From Dokdonella sp. (GTDB lineage Bacteria > Pseudomonadota > Gammaproteobacteria > Xanthomonadales > Rhodanobacteraceae), in contig JALOBC010000013.1 in assembly GCA_023228465.1 (NCBI GenBank), positions 1 to 64,000 on the forward strand: 64,000 nucleotides of DNA, read 5' to 3'. The translations under genes were made by a program, and so were the position numbers. Below, piece after piece: positions 29,295-40,010 of this stretch (within the stretch, counting starts at the first letter, position 1; each line of letters opens with the position of its first letter). Under the pieces are notes generated by a model, which did no database searches, had not been told where the DNA came from, and saw nothing but the letters and a program-made list of their open reading frames with translations.

Positions 29295-30479
29295 TCAGTC
29301 GGCCTGGCGACGCAGGAAGGCCGGGATATCCAGGTAGTCCCCCGTGGCTTCGGCCACCGGCGCCGCAGCGACACGCTCGGCCGGCTCGGCGCGCATGCCC
29401 TGCCCGGGAATGCCGAGATAGTCGGCTTCGCCGGTGGTGGCATTGCGCACGATGCGGATGGGCGGACGCTGGGGAGCGGAGGCCGGTTCCTGCTCGCGCT
29501 CGCGCACCACCCCACGCGGCGCGGCGCGGTTGAGCCCGGTCGCCACCACGGTGACGCGCACCTCGTCCTTGAGGTCGGGATCGAGCGCGGTGCCGATCAC
29601 CACGGTCGCATCCTCGCTGGCGAATTCGTGCACCACCTGGCCGATTTCGGCGAACTCGCGCATGGTCAGGTTGTTGCCGGCCGTGACGTTGACCAGGATG
29701 CCGCAGGCACCGGCCAGGTTGACGTCGTCGAGCAGCGGATTGTTGATCGCCGCCTCGGCCGCCGCCACCGCACGATCGTCGCCCTTGGCGGAGCCCGAAC
29801 CCATCATCGCCATGCCCATTTCACTCATCACCGTGCGCACGTCGGCAAAGTCCACGTTGATCTGCCCCGGTCGGGTGATGAGGTCGGCAATGCCCTGTAC
29901 CGCGCCCAGCAGCACGTCGTTGGCCGACTTGAACGCACTCAGCAAGGTCACGTCGCGACCGAGCACGGTGAGGAGCTTCTCGTTGGGCACGGTGATCAGC
30001 GAATCGCAATACTGGCCGAGATCCTCGATGCCCTTGAGCGCCACCTGCATGCGCCGGCGGCCTTCGAACGGGAACGGCTTGGTCACCACCGCCACCGTGA
30101 GCACGCCCATTTCCTTGGCCAGCTGCGCCACCACCGGCGCCGCGCCAGTGCCGGTGCCACCGCCCATGCCGGCGGTGATGAAGGCCATGTCCGCGCCCTG
30201 CAGCAGTTCGACGATGCGCTCGCGGTCCTCGAGTGCCGCCTGGCGGCCCACTTCGGGGTTGGCGCCGGCACCCAGGCCCTTGGTGACATTGCCCCCCAAC
30301 TGCAATGCCGTCTTGGCACCGCTGCTCTTGAGTGCCTGCGCATCGGTGTTGGCGCAGATGAAATCCACGCCGGCCACGCCGGCCTGCAGCATGTGCCCGA
30401 CGGCATTGCCGCCGCCGCCGCCGATGCCGATCACCTTGATGACCGCATTGGGTGCCAGTTTTTCGACGAGTTCGAACAT
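29295..30479 (-). CDS. ftsZ: Cell division GTPase FtsZ
   Basis: Tubulin-like protein that polymerises into the Z ring. The 394-residue protein has the tubulin signature GGGTGTG (106-112), the T7-loop region [15 protein letters not shown], a variable linker after about residue 320 and the conserved C-terminal peptide [11 protein letters not shown] that binds FtsA and ZipA. The ATG at 30479 has an excellent GGAGGA Shine-Dalgarno. It is 182 bp downstream of ftsA. Confidence 0.98.
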   Translation of the reverse strand: MFELVEKLAPNAVIKVIGIGGGGGNAVGHMLQAGVAGVDFICANTDAQALKSSGAKTALQLGGNVTKGLGAGANPEVGRQAALEDRERIVELLQGADMAFITAGMGGGTGTGAAPVVAQLAKEMGVLTVAVVTKPFPFEGRRRMQVALKGIEDLGQYCDSLITVPNEKLLTVLGRDVTLLSAFKSANDVLLGAVQGIADLITRPGQINVDFADVRTVMSEMGMAMMGSGSAKGDDRAVAAAEAAINNPLLDDVNLAGACGILVNVTAGNNLTMREFAEIGQVVHEFASEDATVVIGTALDPDLKDEVRVTVVATGLNRAAPRGVVREREQEPASAPQRPPIRIVRNATTGEADYLGIPGQGMRAEPAERVAAAPVAEATGDYLDIPAFLRRQAD

Positions 30480-30661
30480 TTTTCCATCCTCCGCAAATGT
30501 GATTGGCGCGTCTGCTTATCGTTCCGGCATCGTGGTGCTCCGCACCCGATCCTCGTACACCGGCTGGCGTGCCGATGGTTGGCGTCCATTGCGGACGCCC
30601 GGCCGCGCATCCCGCGCAACCCTGCGTGCTTCCTGGCACCTTCCGCGCAAGCTCCTGGACA

Positions 30662-31894
30662 TCAGAATTCGCCCTTGAACCAGTTGGCAATCCGGCCCCA
30701 CAGGCCGCCGACCGCACCCGCGCCGACCGGCGCACGGTGCAGGCCATCGCGACGGCTGCCATAGAGCAGCAGGCCCACCCCGGTTGCCTGCATCGGATTG
30801 GCGACCACGTCGGCCAGGCCGCTGACGTGCTGCGGCACGCCCAGGCGTACCGGCATGTGGAACATCTCCTCGGCGAGGTCGAGGGCGCCTTCCATGCGCG
30901 CCGCGCCGCCAGTCAGCACGACGCCGGCACGCACCAGTTCCTCGCGCCCGCTGCGACGCAGGTCGGCCTGGACCATCTCGAAGATTTCCTCGTAGCGTGG
31001 CTGCACGGCCTCGGCCAGGTTCTGCCGCGCCAGCCGTCGCGGCGGCCGATCGCCCACGCTTGGCACCTGGATGGTTTCCTCGGCATGCGCAAGCTGGGCC
31101 AGCGCACAGGCGTAGCGCACCTTGAGTTCTTCGGCGTGGGCGGTCGGCGTGCGCATCAGGTGCGCGATGTCGGCGGTCACCTGGTCGCCACCGATGGCCA
31201 GCGAGGCGGTATGGCGCAGTGCCCCGCCGGTGAAGATGGCGATGTCGGTGGTGCCGGCACCGACATCGACCAGGCACACGCCCAGCTCGCGTTCATCGGC
31301 GGTCAGCACGGCGCGCGCCGAGGCCACCGCGGCCGGCAGCAGCTCGTCGACCACCAGGCCGCAGCGGTTGATGCACTTGGTGATGTTCTGGATGGCACTG
31401 GCGGCGCCGGTGACCAGGTGCACGCTGGCCTCCAGGCGCACCCCGGACATGCCGATCGGATGGCGGATGCCTTCCTGGCCATCGACGAGATACTCCTGCG
31501 GCTCGCGGTAGAGCACGCTGCGGTCGGCGGGGATGGCGATGGCGCAGGCGGAGTTCAGCACGGCATCCAGGTCGCCGGCGCTCACCTCGCGGTCGCGGAT
31601 GGGCGCGGTACCGTGCGAGTTCTCGTCCTTGATGTGACTGCCGGCGATCGAGGCATACACCGAGCGGATCTGGCAGCCGGCCATCAGCTCGGCTTCTTCC
31701 ACCGCGCGCTGGATCGAGTGCACGGTGGATTCGATATCCACCACCACGCCGCGCTTGAGCCCATGCGCCGGGTGCGAGCCGATACCGATGATTTCCAGCG
31801 CCTCGCCCGGCGCATGCTCGCCGACGATGGCGACGATCTTGGAAGTGCCGACGTCGAGGCCGACGATGAGGTTCTTGTCGGGCTTGGTTTTCAT
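30662..31894 (-). CDS. ftsA: Cell division protein FtsA
   Basis: Actin-like ATPase that tethers FtsZ to the membrane and recruits later divisome proteins. The 410-residue protein begins NLIVGLDVGTSKIVAIVGE (phosphate-1 loop), contains the SHS2/1C subdomain insert, VCLVDVGAGTTDIAIF (phosphate 2) and VVLTGGAARMEG (adenosine loop). It ends in an amphipathic membrane-targeting helix, GLWGRIANWFKGEF. The start overlaps the ftsQ stop (ATGA). Confidence 0.97.
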   Translation of the reverse strand: MKTKPDKNLIVGLDVGTSKIVAIVGEHAPGEALEIIGIGSHPAHGLKRGVVVDIESTVHSIQRAVEEAELMAGCQIRSVYASIAGSHIKDENSHGTAPIRDREVSAGDLDAVLNSACAIAIPADRSVLYREPQEYLVDGQEGIRHPIGMSGVRLEASVHLVTGAASAIQNITKCINRCGLVVDELLPAAVASARAVLTADERELGVCLVDVGAGTTDIAIFTGGALRHTASLAIGGDQVTADIAHLMRTPTAHAEELKVRYACALAQLAHAEETIQVPSVGDRPPRRLARQNLAEAVQPRYEEIFEMVQADLRRSGREELVRAGVVLTGGAARMEGALDLAEEMFHMPVRLGVPQHVSGLADVVANPMQATGVGLLLYGSRRDGLHRAPVGAGAVGGLWGRIANWFKGEF

Positions 31895-32781
31895 GGCAGG
31901 TGCGGAATAGGGGGCATCGGGAACCGGGCGTCGGCAGGCAGGGAATCGGGCGTCGGGAATCGCGCACCGGCAAGCCGGTCGCGCGTTTCGTGCGCGCGCC
32001 ACGCAACATCGGGCGGGGCGGCGCTGGCGGGTCGTGCGCGCGTCTCGGCGTTCCCGATTGGCGCTGCCCCGGCTGCGGCGCTGGGCGCCCAGCGCACGGC
32101 AAAGCCGTTCTCGTAGCGCAGGTCGATGGACAGCGGCGGCTCGGCGTGGCTCGGCGCCAGGCGCGGCCACACGTCGAGGAAGCGCTCCAGGCGCGCGTCG
32201 CGGTGTTCGCGGCCGATTTCCAGCACCGTGCCGGTATCCAGCACCAGGCGCCAGCCACCGCGCGCGGAGAGGCTGACGGCGCCCACGCCCAATCCGGTGC
32301 CGGCAAAGCGCTGGCGGCACTGGGCGAGGAAGAGCAGCACGTCATGCACGCGGGCGTCGGGCCCGTCCAGTTGCGGCAGGCCCTCCAGCATCGAGGCATC
32401 GGCCACGGCAAAGATCTCGCCGGCGCGGTTGACCAGCCGATCGGCGCCCCAGTGCGCCACCGGCTGCTGCTCGTGGATGGTCAGCTCGATGGTGTCCGGC
32501 CAGCGCTTGCGCACTTCCGCGCGCGCCACCCACGGCAACGCGGCCACCGCCGCGCGCACCGCGTCCGGGCGTACCGCGAAGAAGCCGGCGCCCAGCAGCG
32601 GCTGCACGGCGGCCCGCACGCGCGCCGCATCGACATGCTCGAAGCCCGCATGCACGACCAGCTGGCGCACCGGCCAGCGACCGCTGGCCAGCCAGCCGTT
32701 GAGCACCGCCACCACCGGCAGCAGCAGCAGGCCGAGCGCCAGCACCCAGGCGGCCACCTTGATGAAGGCGTCAGCGTTCAC
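31891..32781 (-). CDS. ftsQ: Cell division protein FtsQ
   Basis: Bitopic divisome protein linking early and late components. One transmembrane helix (about 8-28) precedes the periplasmic POTRA domain ([19 protein letters not shown]) and the beta domain ending about [14 protein letters not shown] near residue 232. The remaining 60 or so residues form an unusual tail rich in Ala, Pro and Arg with a [16 protein letters not shown]-like repeat. The DNA for this tail carries GGGAATCGGG-type intergenic repeat motifs. It overlaps ddlB and ftsA by 4 bp each. Confidence 0.94.
   Translation of the reverse strand: MNADAFIKVAAWVLALGLLLLPVVAVLNGWLASGRWPVRQLVVHAGFEHVDAARVRAAVQPLLGAGFFAVRPDAVRAAVAALPWVARAEVRKRWPDTIELTIHEQQPVAHWGADRLVNRAGEIFAVADASMLEGLPQLDGPDARVHDVLLFLAQCRQRFAGTGLGVGAVSLSARGGWRLVLDTGTVLEIGREHRDARLERFLDVWPRLAPSHAEPPLSIDLRYENGFAVRWAPSAAAGAAPIGNAETRARPASAAPPDVAWRAHETRDRLAGARFPTPDSLPADARFPMPPIPHLP
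31903..31975. repeat. GGGAATCGGG-type repeat inside the ftsQ 3' end
   Basis: Closely spaced copies of the form CGGGAACCGGGCGTCGG and GGGAATCGGGCGTCGGGAA lie within the last coding part of ftsQ. They resemble the short repeats seen between genes at 17.55-17.73 kb and 27.94 kb. It looks as if repeat-like DNA was read through into the ftsQ frame. Confidence 0.45.
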
Positions 32782-33782
32782 GTGTGGACCTGCGCCGTCT
32801 GCGGCAGGCTGGTTTCAAGCACGCGCCAGCACAGCTCCTCGAAGCCGATGCCGGCCTGCGCTGCGGCCTTGGGCACCAGCGAGTGGCTGGTCATGCCGGG
32901 CGCGGTGTTGACCTCGAGCAGGAAGTTGCGCCCTTGGCGGTCGCGCATGATGTCCACCCGGCCCCAGCCGGCGCAGCCGAGCGCATCGAACGCGGCCACG
33001 GCGAGCGCGGCGATGTCCGCCTCGGCCTGTCCTTCCAGGCCGGGACACAGGTATTGCGTGTCGTCGGCCTGGTACTTGGCGTGGTAATCGTAGAAGTCGC
33101 CGCGTGGCACGATGCGGATGGACGGCAGGGCCACGCCACCCAGCACGGCGACCGTGAGCTCGTCGCCCTCGATCAGCTCTTCCATGAGCAGGTCACCGGG
33201 ATAGCGCGTGGCGAGCGCAATCGCCGCGTCCAGGTCCGCCTCGCGCAGCACGCGCGTGACGCCCACGCTGGAGCCTTCACAGGCGGGCTTGACGATGACC
33301 GGCAGGCCCAGGCGCGCGACTGCGCCATGCACGTCGAGGGCGCGACGGGCGCGGCGCAGGGCCGCGAAGCGCGGCGTCGGCAGGCCCTCGGCAATCCACA
33401 CCTGCTTGCTGCGCACCTTGTCCATCGACAGCGCCGAGCCGAGCACGCCCGAGCCGGTGTAGGGCACGTGCAGCGATTCCAGGGCGCCCTGCAGCACGCC
33501 GTCTTCGCCGCCACCACGCTGGCCATGCAGGATGTTGAACACGCGCGCGTAGTGGCCGGCGCGCAGCGCATCGAGCAGGGCCGGAATGCCGTCCACGGCG
33601 TGGGCATCGACGCCGCGCGCGAGCAATGCGGCGAGCACGTTGCGGCCCGAATCCAGCGACACCTCGCGCTCGGTGGACTGCCCGCCCATGACCACGGCGA
33701 CGCGCCCGAAGGCCGCGGGTTCAGCGACACGCAGCGCGCCAATCGCGGGTGCCGAAGTGGCCAATGCGGGCGTGACCATCAT
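32778..33782 (-). CDS. ddlB: D-alanine--D-alanine ligase
   Basis: Makes the D-Ala-D-Ala dipeptide for the peptidoglycan stem. The 334-residue ATP-grasp protein has [19 protein letters not shown], the substrate loop [26 protein letters not shown] and the metal site [17 protein letters not shown]. About 25 extra residues precede the usual N-terminus. It is coupled to murC and ftsQ by ATGA overlaps. Confidence 0.97.
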   Translation of the reverse strand: MMVTPALATSAPAIGALRVAEPAAFGRVAVVMGGQSTEREVSLDSGRNVLAALLARGVDAHAVDGIPALLDALRAGHYARVFNILHGQRGGGEDGVLQGALESLHVPYTGSGVLGSALSMDKVRSKQVWIAEGLPTPRFAALRRARRALDVHGAVARLGLPVIVKPACEGSSVGVTRVLREADLDAAIALATRYPGDLLMEELIEGDELTVAVLGGVALPSIRIVPRGDFYDYHAKYQADDTQYLCPGLEGQAEADIAALAVAAFDALGCAGWGRVDIMRDRQGRNFLLEVNTAPGMTSHSLVPKAAAQAGIGFEELCWRVLETSLPQTAQVHT

Positions 33783-35236
33783 GCGCCACCTCCGCAGCCG
33801 AGCCGGCCCTCGACAGCGAGTTCGGCGGCCGTGGCGCCGATGTCGCCGGCACCCAGCAGAAGCAGCAGGTCGCCATCCTCGAGCAGCGGTGCCAGGGCAG
33901 CGGCAAGGTCGCGTGGATGCTCGACCAGCACCGGATCGACCTTGCCGCGCGCACGCACCGCGCGGGCCAGGGCACGCCCGTCGGCATTGGCGATCGGCGC
34001 CTCGCCGGCCGGATAGACCTCGGTCAGGACCAGCACATCCACTTCGGCCAGCACGTTGGCGAAGTCATCGAGCAGGTCGCGCGTACGCGTGTAGCGGTGC
34101 GGCTGGAAGGCGACCACCAGGCGCCGCTGCGGCCAGCCTGTGCGGGCGGCCTCGAACACCGCGGCAATCTCGCGCGGGTGGTGACCATAGTCATCCACCA
34201 GCAGGGCGCGCCCGTGCGGGTGGGTGAGCTCGCCACGCAGCTGGAAGCGCCGGCCGACGCCCTGGAACTGCGCCAGCGCGCGCTGCAGCGCGTCGGCTTC
34301 CACGCCCAGCTGCCAGCCGACTGCACAGGCGGCCAGTGCATTGAGGACGTTGTGGCGCCCGGGCAGGTTCAGGCGCACTTCGCAGGGCGCAGCGCCGCCG
34401 GGCAAGTGCAGGGTGAAAGCGGTGGCAGCGCCGTCGCGGCGCAGGTCCGTGGCACGCACATCGGCGGGCGCGTCGATGGCGTAGGTCAGGACGCGCCGGT
34501 TGGTGTCGTTGGCCAGCGCGGCCACCTCCGGATCATCCACGCACAGCACCGCCACGCCGTAGAAGGGCAGGCGGTGCAGGAAGTCGCGGAAGGCCTTCTT
34601 GACCCGTTCGAAATCGCCGTCGTAGTTCTCCAGGTGATCGACGTCGATGTTGGTGACGATGGCGACCACCGGCGAGAGCAGCAGGAAGGAGCCATCCGAC
34701 TCGTCGGCTTCGGCCACCAGATAGTCGCCCGACCCCAGGCGGGCATTGGCGTCGGCAGCGATCAGTTGTCCGCCGATGACGAAGGTGGGGTCCAGACCCG
34801 CTTCGGCCAGCACGCTCGCAGTGAGGCTGGTGGTGGTGGTCTTGCCATGCGTGCCGGCCACGGCGATGCCGCGACGGAAGCGCATCAGCTCGCCGAGCAT
34901 CTCCGCGCGCGGCACCACCGGGATGCGTCGCTCGCGCGCGGCCAGCAGTTCGGGGTTGTCGGCACGGATGGCACTGGACACGACCAGCACGTCCGCATCG
35001 GCCACGTGCGCCGCGTCGTGGCCGCGCTCGATATGCGCGCCAAGCGCGGTGAGCCGGCGCGTGGCGGCATTCTCGACCTTGTCCGAACCCGACACGGCAT
35101 AGCCCAGCGTGCACAGCACCTCGGCGATGCCGCTCATGCCCACGCCGCCGATGCCGACGAAATGCACGCGCCGGAACTGGCGGAACAGGCCGGTCGGACC
35201 GTAGTCGCGGCGACGCTTCAGGCGGGTCGGGGTCAT
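33779..35236 (-). CDS. murC: UDP-N-acetylmuramate--L-alanine ligase
   Basis: Adds L-alanine to UDP-MurNAc. The ATG at 35236 gives 485 residues. Motifs: the nucleotide-sugar loop [18 protein letters not shown], the ATP loop [19 protein letters not shown], and the C-terminal domain signature [12 protein letters not shown]. It overlaps murG (upstream) and ddlB (downstream) by 4 bp each. Confidence 0.97.
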   Translation of the reverse strand: MTPTRLKRRRDYGPTGLFRQFRRVHFVGIGGVGMSGIAEVLCTLGYAVSGSDKVENAATRRLTALGAHIERGHDAAHVADADVLVVSSAIRADNPELLAARERRIPVVPRAEMLGELMRFRRGIAVAGTHGKTTTTSLTASVLAEAGLDPTFVIGGQLIAADANARLGSGDYLVAEADESDGSFLLLSPVVAIVTNIDVDHLENYDGDFERVKKAFRDFLHRLPFYGVAVLCVDDPEVAALANDTNRRVLTYAIDAPADVRATDLRRDGAATAFTLHLPGGAAPCEVRLNLPGRHNVLNALAACAVGWQLGVEADALQRALAQFQGVGRRFQLRGELTHPHGRALLVDDYGHHPREIAAVFEAARTGWPQRRLVVAFQPHRYTRTRDLLDDFANVLAEVDVLVLTEVYPAGEAPIANADGRALARAVRARGKVDPVLVEHPRDLAAALAPLLEDGDLLLLLGAGDIGATAAELAVEGRLGCGGGA

Positions 35237-36315
35237 CGCGCCACCTCCAGGCAGGCATCGGCAATGCGCTGCGTCGCATCCGGCCGCGCCAGCGCACGCG
35301 CCGCGACAGCCATCGGCGCCAGCACCTCGCGCGCGGTCAGGCGCGTCAGGGCCGCGCCCAGGCGATCCACGAAACCCTCGCCCTCGGCCACCAGGCGCGC
35401 TGCACCGGCGGCCACCAGCGCCTCGGCGTTGCGCGTCTGGTGATCGTCGACCGCATGCGGATAGGGCACCAGCAGGGCCGGCAGGCCGGCTGCCGCCAGT
35501 TCCGCCAGCGTCAGCGCGCCGGCGCGGCACAGGGCGAGATCCGCCCAGCCATAGGCGCCTGCCATGTCGTCGATGAAGGGCGTGACCTGCGCGTCAATCC
35601 CGGCCGCCCGGTAGGCTGCGCTGACCGCCTGATGATCGCTGGCGCCACACTGGTGGCGTACCTCGAAGCCGGCACCCGGCGCGTTGCGCCCGAGCAGCGC
35701 GGGCACGGTGAGGTTGAGGCTGCGCGCACCCTGGCTGCCGCCCAGCACCAGCAGGCGGAGTGGCCCCGTGCGCCCGGCCAGGCGCAACTCCGGCGCAGGC
35801 AGGGCGTGGATCGCGGCGCGCACCGGATTGCCTACCCATTCCGCACCGGGCAGGGCCTGGTCGAACCCCGCCAGCACGCGCCGTGCCAGGCGCGCCAGCA
35901 GGCGGTTGGTTGCGCCGGCGACGGCATTCTGCTCATGCACCACCAGCGGCACGCCGAGCATGCGCGCGGCAATGCCCCCGGGGCCGGCGGCATACCCTCC
36001 CATGGACAGCACGCTGCGCGGCGCCATGCGCAGCATCAGGCGGCGTGCGGCCATGACGGCGCGGGCAACGCGCCAGGGTGCGCGCACGAGGGTGGCCAGG
36101 CCCTGGCCGCGCAGGCCGGCAATGTCCAGCGCATCGATCGGGATGCCATGCGGTGGCACCAGCCGCGTCTCCAGTCCGCCGCTGGCGCCCAGCCACTGCA
36201 CGGGCACCTGACGACGGGCGAGTTCGGCGGCCACCGCCAGGCCCGGGAAGATGTGCCCACCGGTACCGCCCGCCATCACCAGCACCGGGTTGCGGCCGTC
36301 ACGTGGCGCGATCAT
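35233..36315 (-). CDS. murG: UDP-GlcNAc:lipid I N-acetylglucosaminyltransferase
   Basis: Converts lipid I to lipid II on the inner face of the membrane. The 360-residue GT28 enzyme has the N-terminal glycine loop [16 protein letters not shown], the G-loop [24 protein letters not shown], the donor loop [11 protein letters not shown] and [11 protein letters not shown]. Start and stop overlap ftsW and murC by 4 bp each. Confidence 0.97.
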   Translation of the reverse strand: MIAPRDGRNPVLVMAGGTGGHIFPGLAVAAELARRQVPVQWLGASGGLETRLVPPHGIPIDALDIAGLRGQGLATLVRAPWRVARAVMAARRLMLRMAPRSVLSMGGYAAGPGGIAARMLGVPLVVHEQNAVAGATNRLLARLARRVLAGFDQALPGAEWVGNPVRAAIHALPAPELRLAGRTGPLRLLVLGGSQGARSLNLTVPALLGRNAPGAGFEVRHQCGASDHQAVSAAYRAAGIDAQVTPFIDDMAGAYGWADLALCRAGALTLAELAAAGLPALLVPYPHAVDDHQTRNAEALVAAGAARLVAEGEGFVDRLGAALTRLTAREVLAPMAVAARALARPDATQRIADACLEVAR

Positions 36316-37520
36316 GGCTGCACCTGTGCCAGCTGGCGTTCGGTGATGGTGCGCAGGATCGCCTCCTCGCAGCGTGACACCTCGTAGCCGACCCGCAACA
36401 GCAGGCCGATCATGACGGCGGTCATGACCACGCTGGAGCCGCCGGAACTGATCAGCGGCAGGGTCAGGCCCTTGGTCGGCAGCACGCCCAGGTTCACGCC
36501 GACCGACACCAGCGCCTGCAGGGCCAGCATCAGCCCCACGCCAATGGCGACGAAACCGACGAAGTGCTGATTCTGGTCGAGGGCGCGCAGGCCGAGCACG
36601 AACCCGCGGCCGACCAGCCAGGCGAACAGGCCAAGCACCAGCACGATGCCGGCCAGCCCGAGCTCCTCGGCGATGACGGCAAGGATGAAGTCGGTATGCG
36701 CTTCGGGCAGGTAGAAGAGCTTCTGCACCGAGGCGCCCAGGCCCACGCCGAACCATTCGCCACGGCCGATGGCGATCAGCGCCTGGGTGAGCTGGAAGCC
36801 GTCGTTGAAGGGGTCCGCCCAGGGATCGAGGAAGGAGGTGAGCCGCTTGACCCGGTAGTCCTGGCTGAGGGCCAGCCAGGCCAGCAGCGGCAGCGCCGCC
36901 GAGCCGAGCAGCAGCAGGTTGCGCAGGCGCGCCCCGCCCAGCCACACCATGCACACGGTGACCGCCATGAGCAGCATGGCCGAGCCGAAGTCCGGCTGCA
37001 GCAGCAGCAGGCCCATCAGCAGCAGCGCCACGCCCAGCGGCTTGAGGATGTCGAAGAAGCGCCGCTGCAGCGATTGGCCGTGGCGTACCAGGTAGCTGGC
37101 CATGAACACGATGAGTATGGGCTTGACCGCCTCGACCGACTGGAAGCCGACGCCGGCGAAGCGGATCCAGCGCCGCGCACCGTTGATGCGCGTACCGATC
37201 ACCGGAACGAACACCAGCAACAGGAGCAGGATCGCCAGCCACATGAGCAGGCCCGAGTGGCGCTCCAGCCAGGCCAGTTCCAGGCGCGCAACGACCACGC
37301 AGGCAATCAGGCCGGTCACCACGAAGGCCAGGTGCTTGTTGAAGTAGTAGAAGGCGCCGACGTGCTTGCCCTCGGCGATGGCGATGGAGCTGGACGCCAC
37401 CATCACCAGGCCAAGGCTGGCCAGGGCCAGCGCCGCCAGCACGAGCTGCAGGTCATAGTGGCCCCTGGCTCCGCCCCGCCCCTGGGTCTGCGTCTCGCTG
37501 GAGTAGTCGAACAGCAGCAT
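36312..37520 (-). CDS. ftsW: Septal peptidoglycan polymerase FtsW
   Basis: SEDS-family glycosyltransferase that polymerises lipid II at the septum with FtsI. The 402-residue protein has ten hydrophobic segments, the catalytic-loop region LTSFLDPWADPFNDGFQ (conserved Asp), and the signature HTDFILAVIAEELGLAG with LPLISSGGSS. It begins 2 bp after the mraY stop codon. In most gammaproteobacteria murD lies between mraY and ftsW; it is absent here. Confidence 0.97.
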   Translation of the reverse strand: MLLFDYSSETQTQGRGGARGHYDLQLVLAALALASLGLVMVASSSIAIAEGKHVGAFYYFNKHLAFVVTGLIACVVVARLELAWLERHSGLLMWLAILLLLLVFVPVIGTRINGARRWIRFAGVGFQSVEAVKPILIVFMASYLVRHGQSLQRRFFDILKPLGVALLLMGLLLLQPDFGSAMLLMAVTVCMVWLGGARLRNLLLLGSAALPLLAWLALSQDYRVKRLTSFLDPWADPFNDGFQLTQALIAIGRGEWFGVGLGASVQKLFYLPEAHTDFILAVIAEELGLAGIVLVLGLFAWLVGRGFVLGLRALDQNQHFVGFVAIGVGLMLALQALVSVGVNLGVLPTKGLTLPLISSGGSSVVMTAVMIGLLLRVGYEVSRCEEAILRTITERQLAQVQP

Positions 37521-37522
37521 CG

Positions 37523-38644
37523 TCAGCGCACCTTGAGCGTTGCCAGGCCCACCAGCACGAGCACCACGGAGATGATCCAGAAGCGCACGATGACGCGCGG
37601 TTCGGGCCAGCCCTTGAGCTCGAAGTGGTGGTGGATGGGGGCCATGCGGAAGATGCGCCGACCGGTCAGCTTGAAGCTGGCGACCTGCAGCATCACCGAG
37701 GCGGTTTCGACCACGAACACGCCACCCATGATCAGCAGCACGACTTCCTGGCGCACGATCACCGCCACGCAGCCCAGCGCCGCGCCGATGGCCAGCGCGC
37801 CGATGTCGCCCATGAAGACCTGCGCCGGATAGGTGTTGAACCACAGGAAGCCCAGCCCGGCGCCGGCCAGCGAGCTGCAGAACACGGCCAGTTCGCCGGC
37901 ACCGGGAATGGCCGGGATGCCGAGGTACTCGGAGAACACGCGATTGCCGGCGAGGTAGGCAAACACGCCCAGCGCACCGCCGACCAGCACGCTCGGCATG
38001 ATGGCCAGGCCATCGAGGCCATCGGTCAGGTTCACCGCGTTGGAGAAGCCCACCACGATGAAGCAGCTCACGGCAATGAAGAAGGCCGCGCCCAGGCCCA
38101 CCAGCCACGGCGAGGATCCGGTGGGCGCCAGGGCGAACTGCGCCTGCTTGAGGAGCGGCAGATAGAAGGTCGTGGCGGCCGGCGTATCGGCCGTGAAGTA
38201 CAGCGTCAGCGCCAGCGCCAGGGCGAACAGCGATTGCCAGAAGAACTTCCAGCGCGCGGCCAGGCCACGGCTGTCCCTGAGCACCAGCTTCTTGTAGTCA
38301 TCATAGAAACCGATCGTGCCGAAGGCGACCAGGGTGCCGAGCACCAGCCACACGTAGCGGTTGCGCAGGTCCGCCCAGAGCAGGGTGGAAACGACGATCG
38401 AGGCGATGATGAGCACGCCGCCCATGGTCGGCGTGCCGGCCTTGGCCAGGTGCGACTGGGGCCCGTCATTGCGCACCACCTGCCCGGCCTTCACGTCGGC
38501 CAGCTTGCGGATGATCGAAGGTCCGGCCAGCAGCGATACCGCCAGTGCCGTGAGCGTGCCCATGATGGCGCGGAAGGTCAGGTACTGGAACAGGTGGAAG
38601 CCGCTGATCCAGGCCTTCAGGATTTCGGCGAGTTCAAGCAGCAT
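37523..38644 (-). CDS. mraY: Phospho-MurNAc-pentapeptide translocase
   Basis: Transfers phospho-MurNAc-pentapeptide to undecaprenyl phosphate, forming lipid I. The 373-residue membrane enzyme has [10 protein letters not shown], the first aspartate cluster [34 protein letters not shown] and the HHHFELKGW loop. The ten-helix pattern and length are normal. It overlaps murF by 11 bp. Confidence 0.97.
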   Translation of the reverse strand: MLLELAEILKAWISGFHLFQYLTFRAIMGTLTALAVSLLAGPSIIRKLADVKAGQVVRNDGPQSHLAKAGTPTMGGVLIIASIVVSTLLWADLRNRYVWLVLGTLVAFGTIGFYDDYKKLVLRDSRGLAARWKFFWQSLFALALALTLYFTADTPAATTFYLPLLKQAQFALAPTGSSPWLVGLGAAFFIAVSCFIVVGFSNAVNLTDGLDGLAIMPSVLVGGALGVFAYLAGNRVFSEYLGIPAIPGAGELAVFCSSLAGAGLGFLWFNTYPAQVFMGDIGALAIGAALGCVAVIVRQEVVLLIMGGVFVVETASVMLQVASFKLTGRRIFRMAPIHHHFELKGWPEPRVIVRFWIISVVLVLVGLATLKVR

Positions 38645-40010
38645 GGGTATCCCCCGGGTGGTCCGGATTGCCGGTGAGGGCGTGCACGACGCGCTCCATG
38701 GCCGAGGAGCGCGAACCCTTGACGAGCACGGTCAGCCCCTCGCACAGCGCCTCGCGCAGCGCCGCGACCAGGGCCGCCTGGTCGGGGAAATGCCGCGCGC
38801 CGGCACCGAAGGCGCGTACCGCGGCCGCACTCAGCTCCCCCACCGCATAGAGGCGCGCAATGCCGCTGCGGCGTGCCAGCGCGCCGGTTTCCGCATGCAG
38901 GCGCTCGCCCTCGCAGCCCAGTTCCTTCATGTCGCCCATCACCAGCAGCGCCTCGCCCGGCGTGGCGGCCAGCGTGGCGATGGCGGCCGCAAAGGAACCG
39001 GGGTTGGCGTTGTAGCTGTCGTCGATGACGACGGCCCCGCAAGCGAGCACGTGGCGGCTGAGGCGACCGGACACGACCGGCGCGGCTTCCAGGCCGGCGT
39101 GGATGGCAGCCAGCGGCACGCCCAGGGCAAGCGCCAGGCCGCTGGCGGCCAGGGCATTCATCACGTTGTGGCGCCCGACCAGTGGCAGGGCGATGTCGGC
39201 GTGGCCTGCCGGCGTCAGCAGGCGGAAATGGCCGTCGGCCCCGGCCCGGGCGTCGAAGCTCGCGCTCACCTCGGCCGGGTGCATCAGTCCAAAGCCGATC
39301 ACGCGGCGCGGACTGGCCAAGCGCGCGAAGTAGCCGGCAAAGGGATCATCCACATTGATGACCGCCACGCCGTCCGCCGGCAGGGCGCGGTACAGCGCGC
39401 CCTTGGTCTCGGCCACGCCCTGCAAGGAGCCCATGCGTTCCAGGTGCGCCGCCGCGACGTTGTTCACGAGGCCGGCGTCAGGGCCGGCGATGCGCGCCAG
39501 GTAGGCGATGTCGCCCGGCTTGCCGGCGCCCATCTCGAACACGGCGAACTCGCAGTCCGCCGGCATGGCCAGGACGGCCAGCGGCAGTCCGACCTCGTTG
39601 TTGAAATTCCCCGGGTTGACGTGGGTGCGCCCGTGGCGCGCGAGGATCGACCCGAGCAGGGTCTTGACGGTGGTCTTGCCGTTGGAGCCGGTAATGCCGA
39701 CGACGCGTGCCCGGCACTGCCCGCGCCAGCCGCGGGCGAGCTCACCGAGCGCACGCCGGGTGTCGGCCACGACCACTTGCGGTGCATCGAGCGGCAGCGC
39801 CTGCGCCACCAGCAGGGCCGCACTGCCCTGCGCCAGCGCCGCCGCGGCAAAGGCGTGGCCGTCGAAGCGCTCGCCCTCGAGCGCCACGAACAGCGCCCCC
39901 GGCCCGGCCGCGCGGCTGTCGGTGACCACCGACTCGACGACGCAGTCGGCGCCGTGCAGGCGCCCGCCCGTCCAGCGTGCGATGTCGGCCAGGTGCAGGG
40001 CCGATTTCAT
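38634..40010 (-). CDS. murF: UDP-MurNAc-tripeptide--D-alanyl-D-alanine ligase
   Basis: Adds D-Ala-D-Ala to complete the pentapeptide. The 458-residue Mur ligase has the N-terminal UDP-binding domain ([17 protein letters not shown]), the ATP loop [22 protein letters not shown] (typical of MurF), [11 protein letters not shown] and [10 protein letters not shown]. It overlaps murE by 4 bp. Confidence 0.97.
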   Translation of the reverse strand: MKSALHLADIARWTGGRLHGADCVVESVVTDSRAAGPGALFVALEGERFDGHAFAAAALAQGSAALLVAQALPLDAPQVVVADTRRALGELARGWRGQCRARVVGITGSNGKTTVKTLLGSILARHGRTHVNPGNFNNEVGLPLAVLAMPADCEFAVFEMGAGKPGDIAYLARIAGPDAGLVNNVAAAHLERMGSLQGVAETKGALYRALPADGVAVINVDDPFAGYFARLASPRRVIGFGLMHPAEVSASFDARAGADGHFRLLTPAGHADIALPLVGRHNVMNALAASGLALALGVPLAAIHAGLEAAPVVSGRLSRHVLACGAVVIDDSYNANPGSFAAAIATLAATPGEALLVMGDMKELGCEGERLHAETGALARRSGIARLYAVGELSAAAVRAFGAGARHFPDQAALVAALREALCEGLTVLVKGSRSSAMERVVHALTGNPDHPGDTHAA

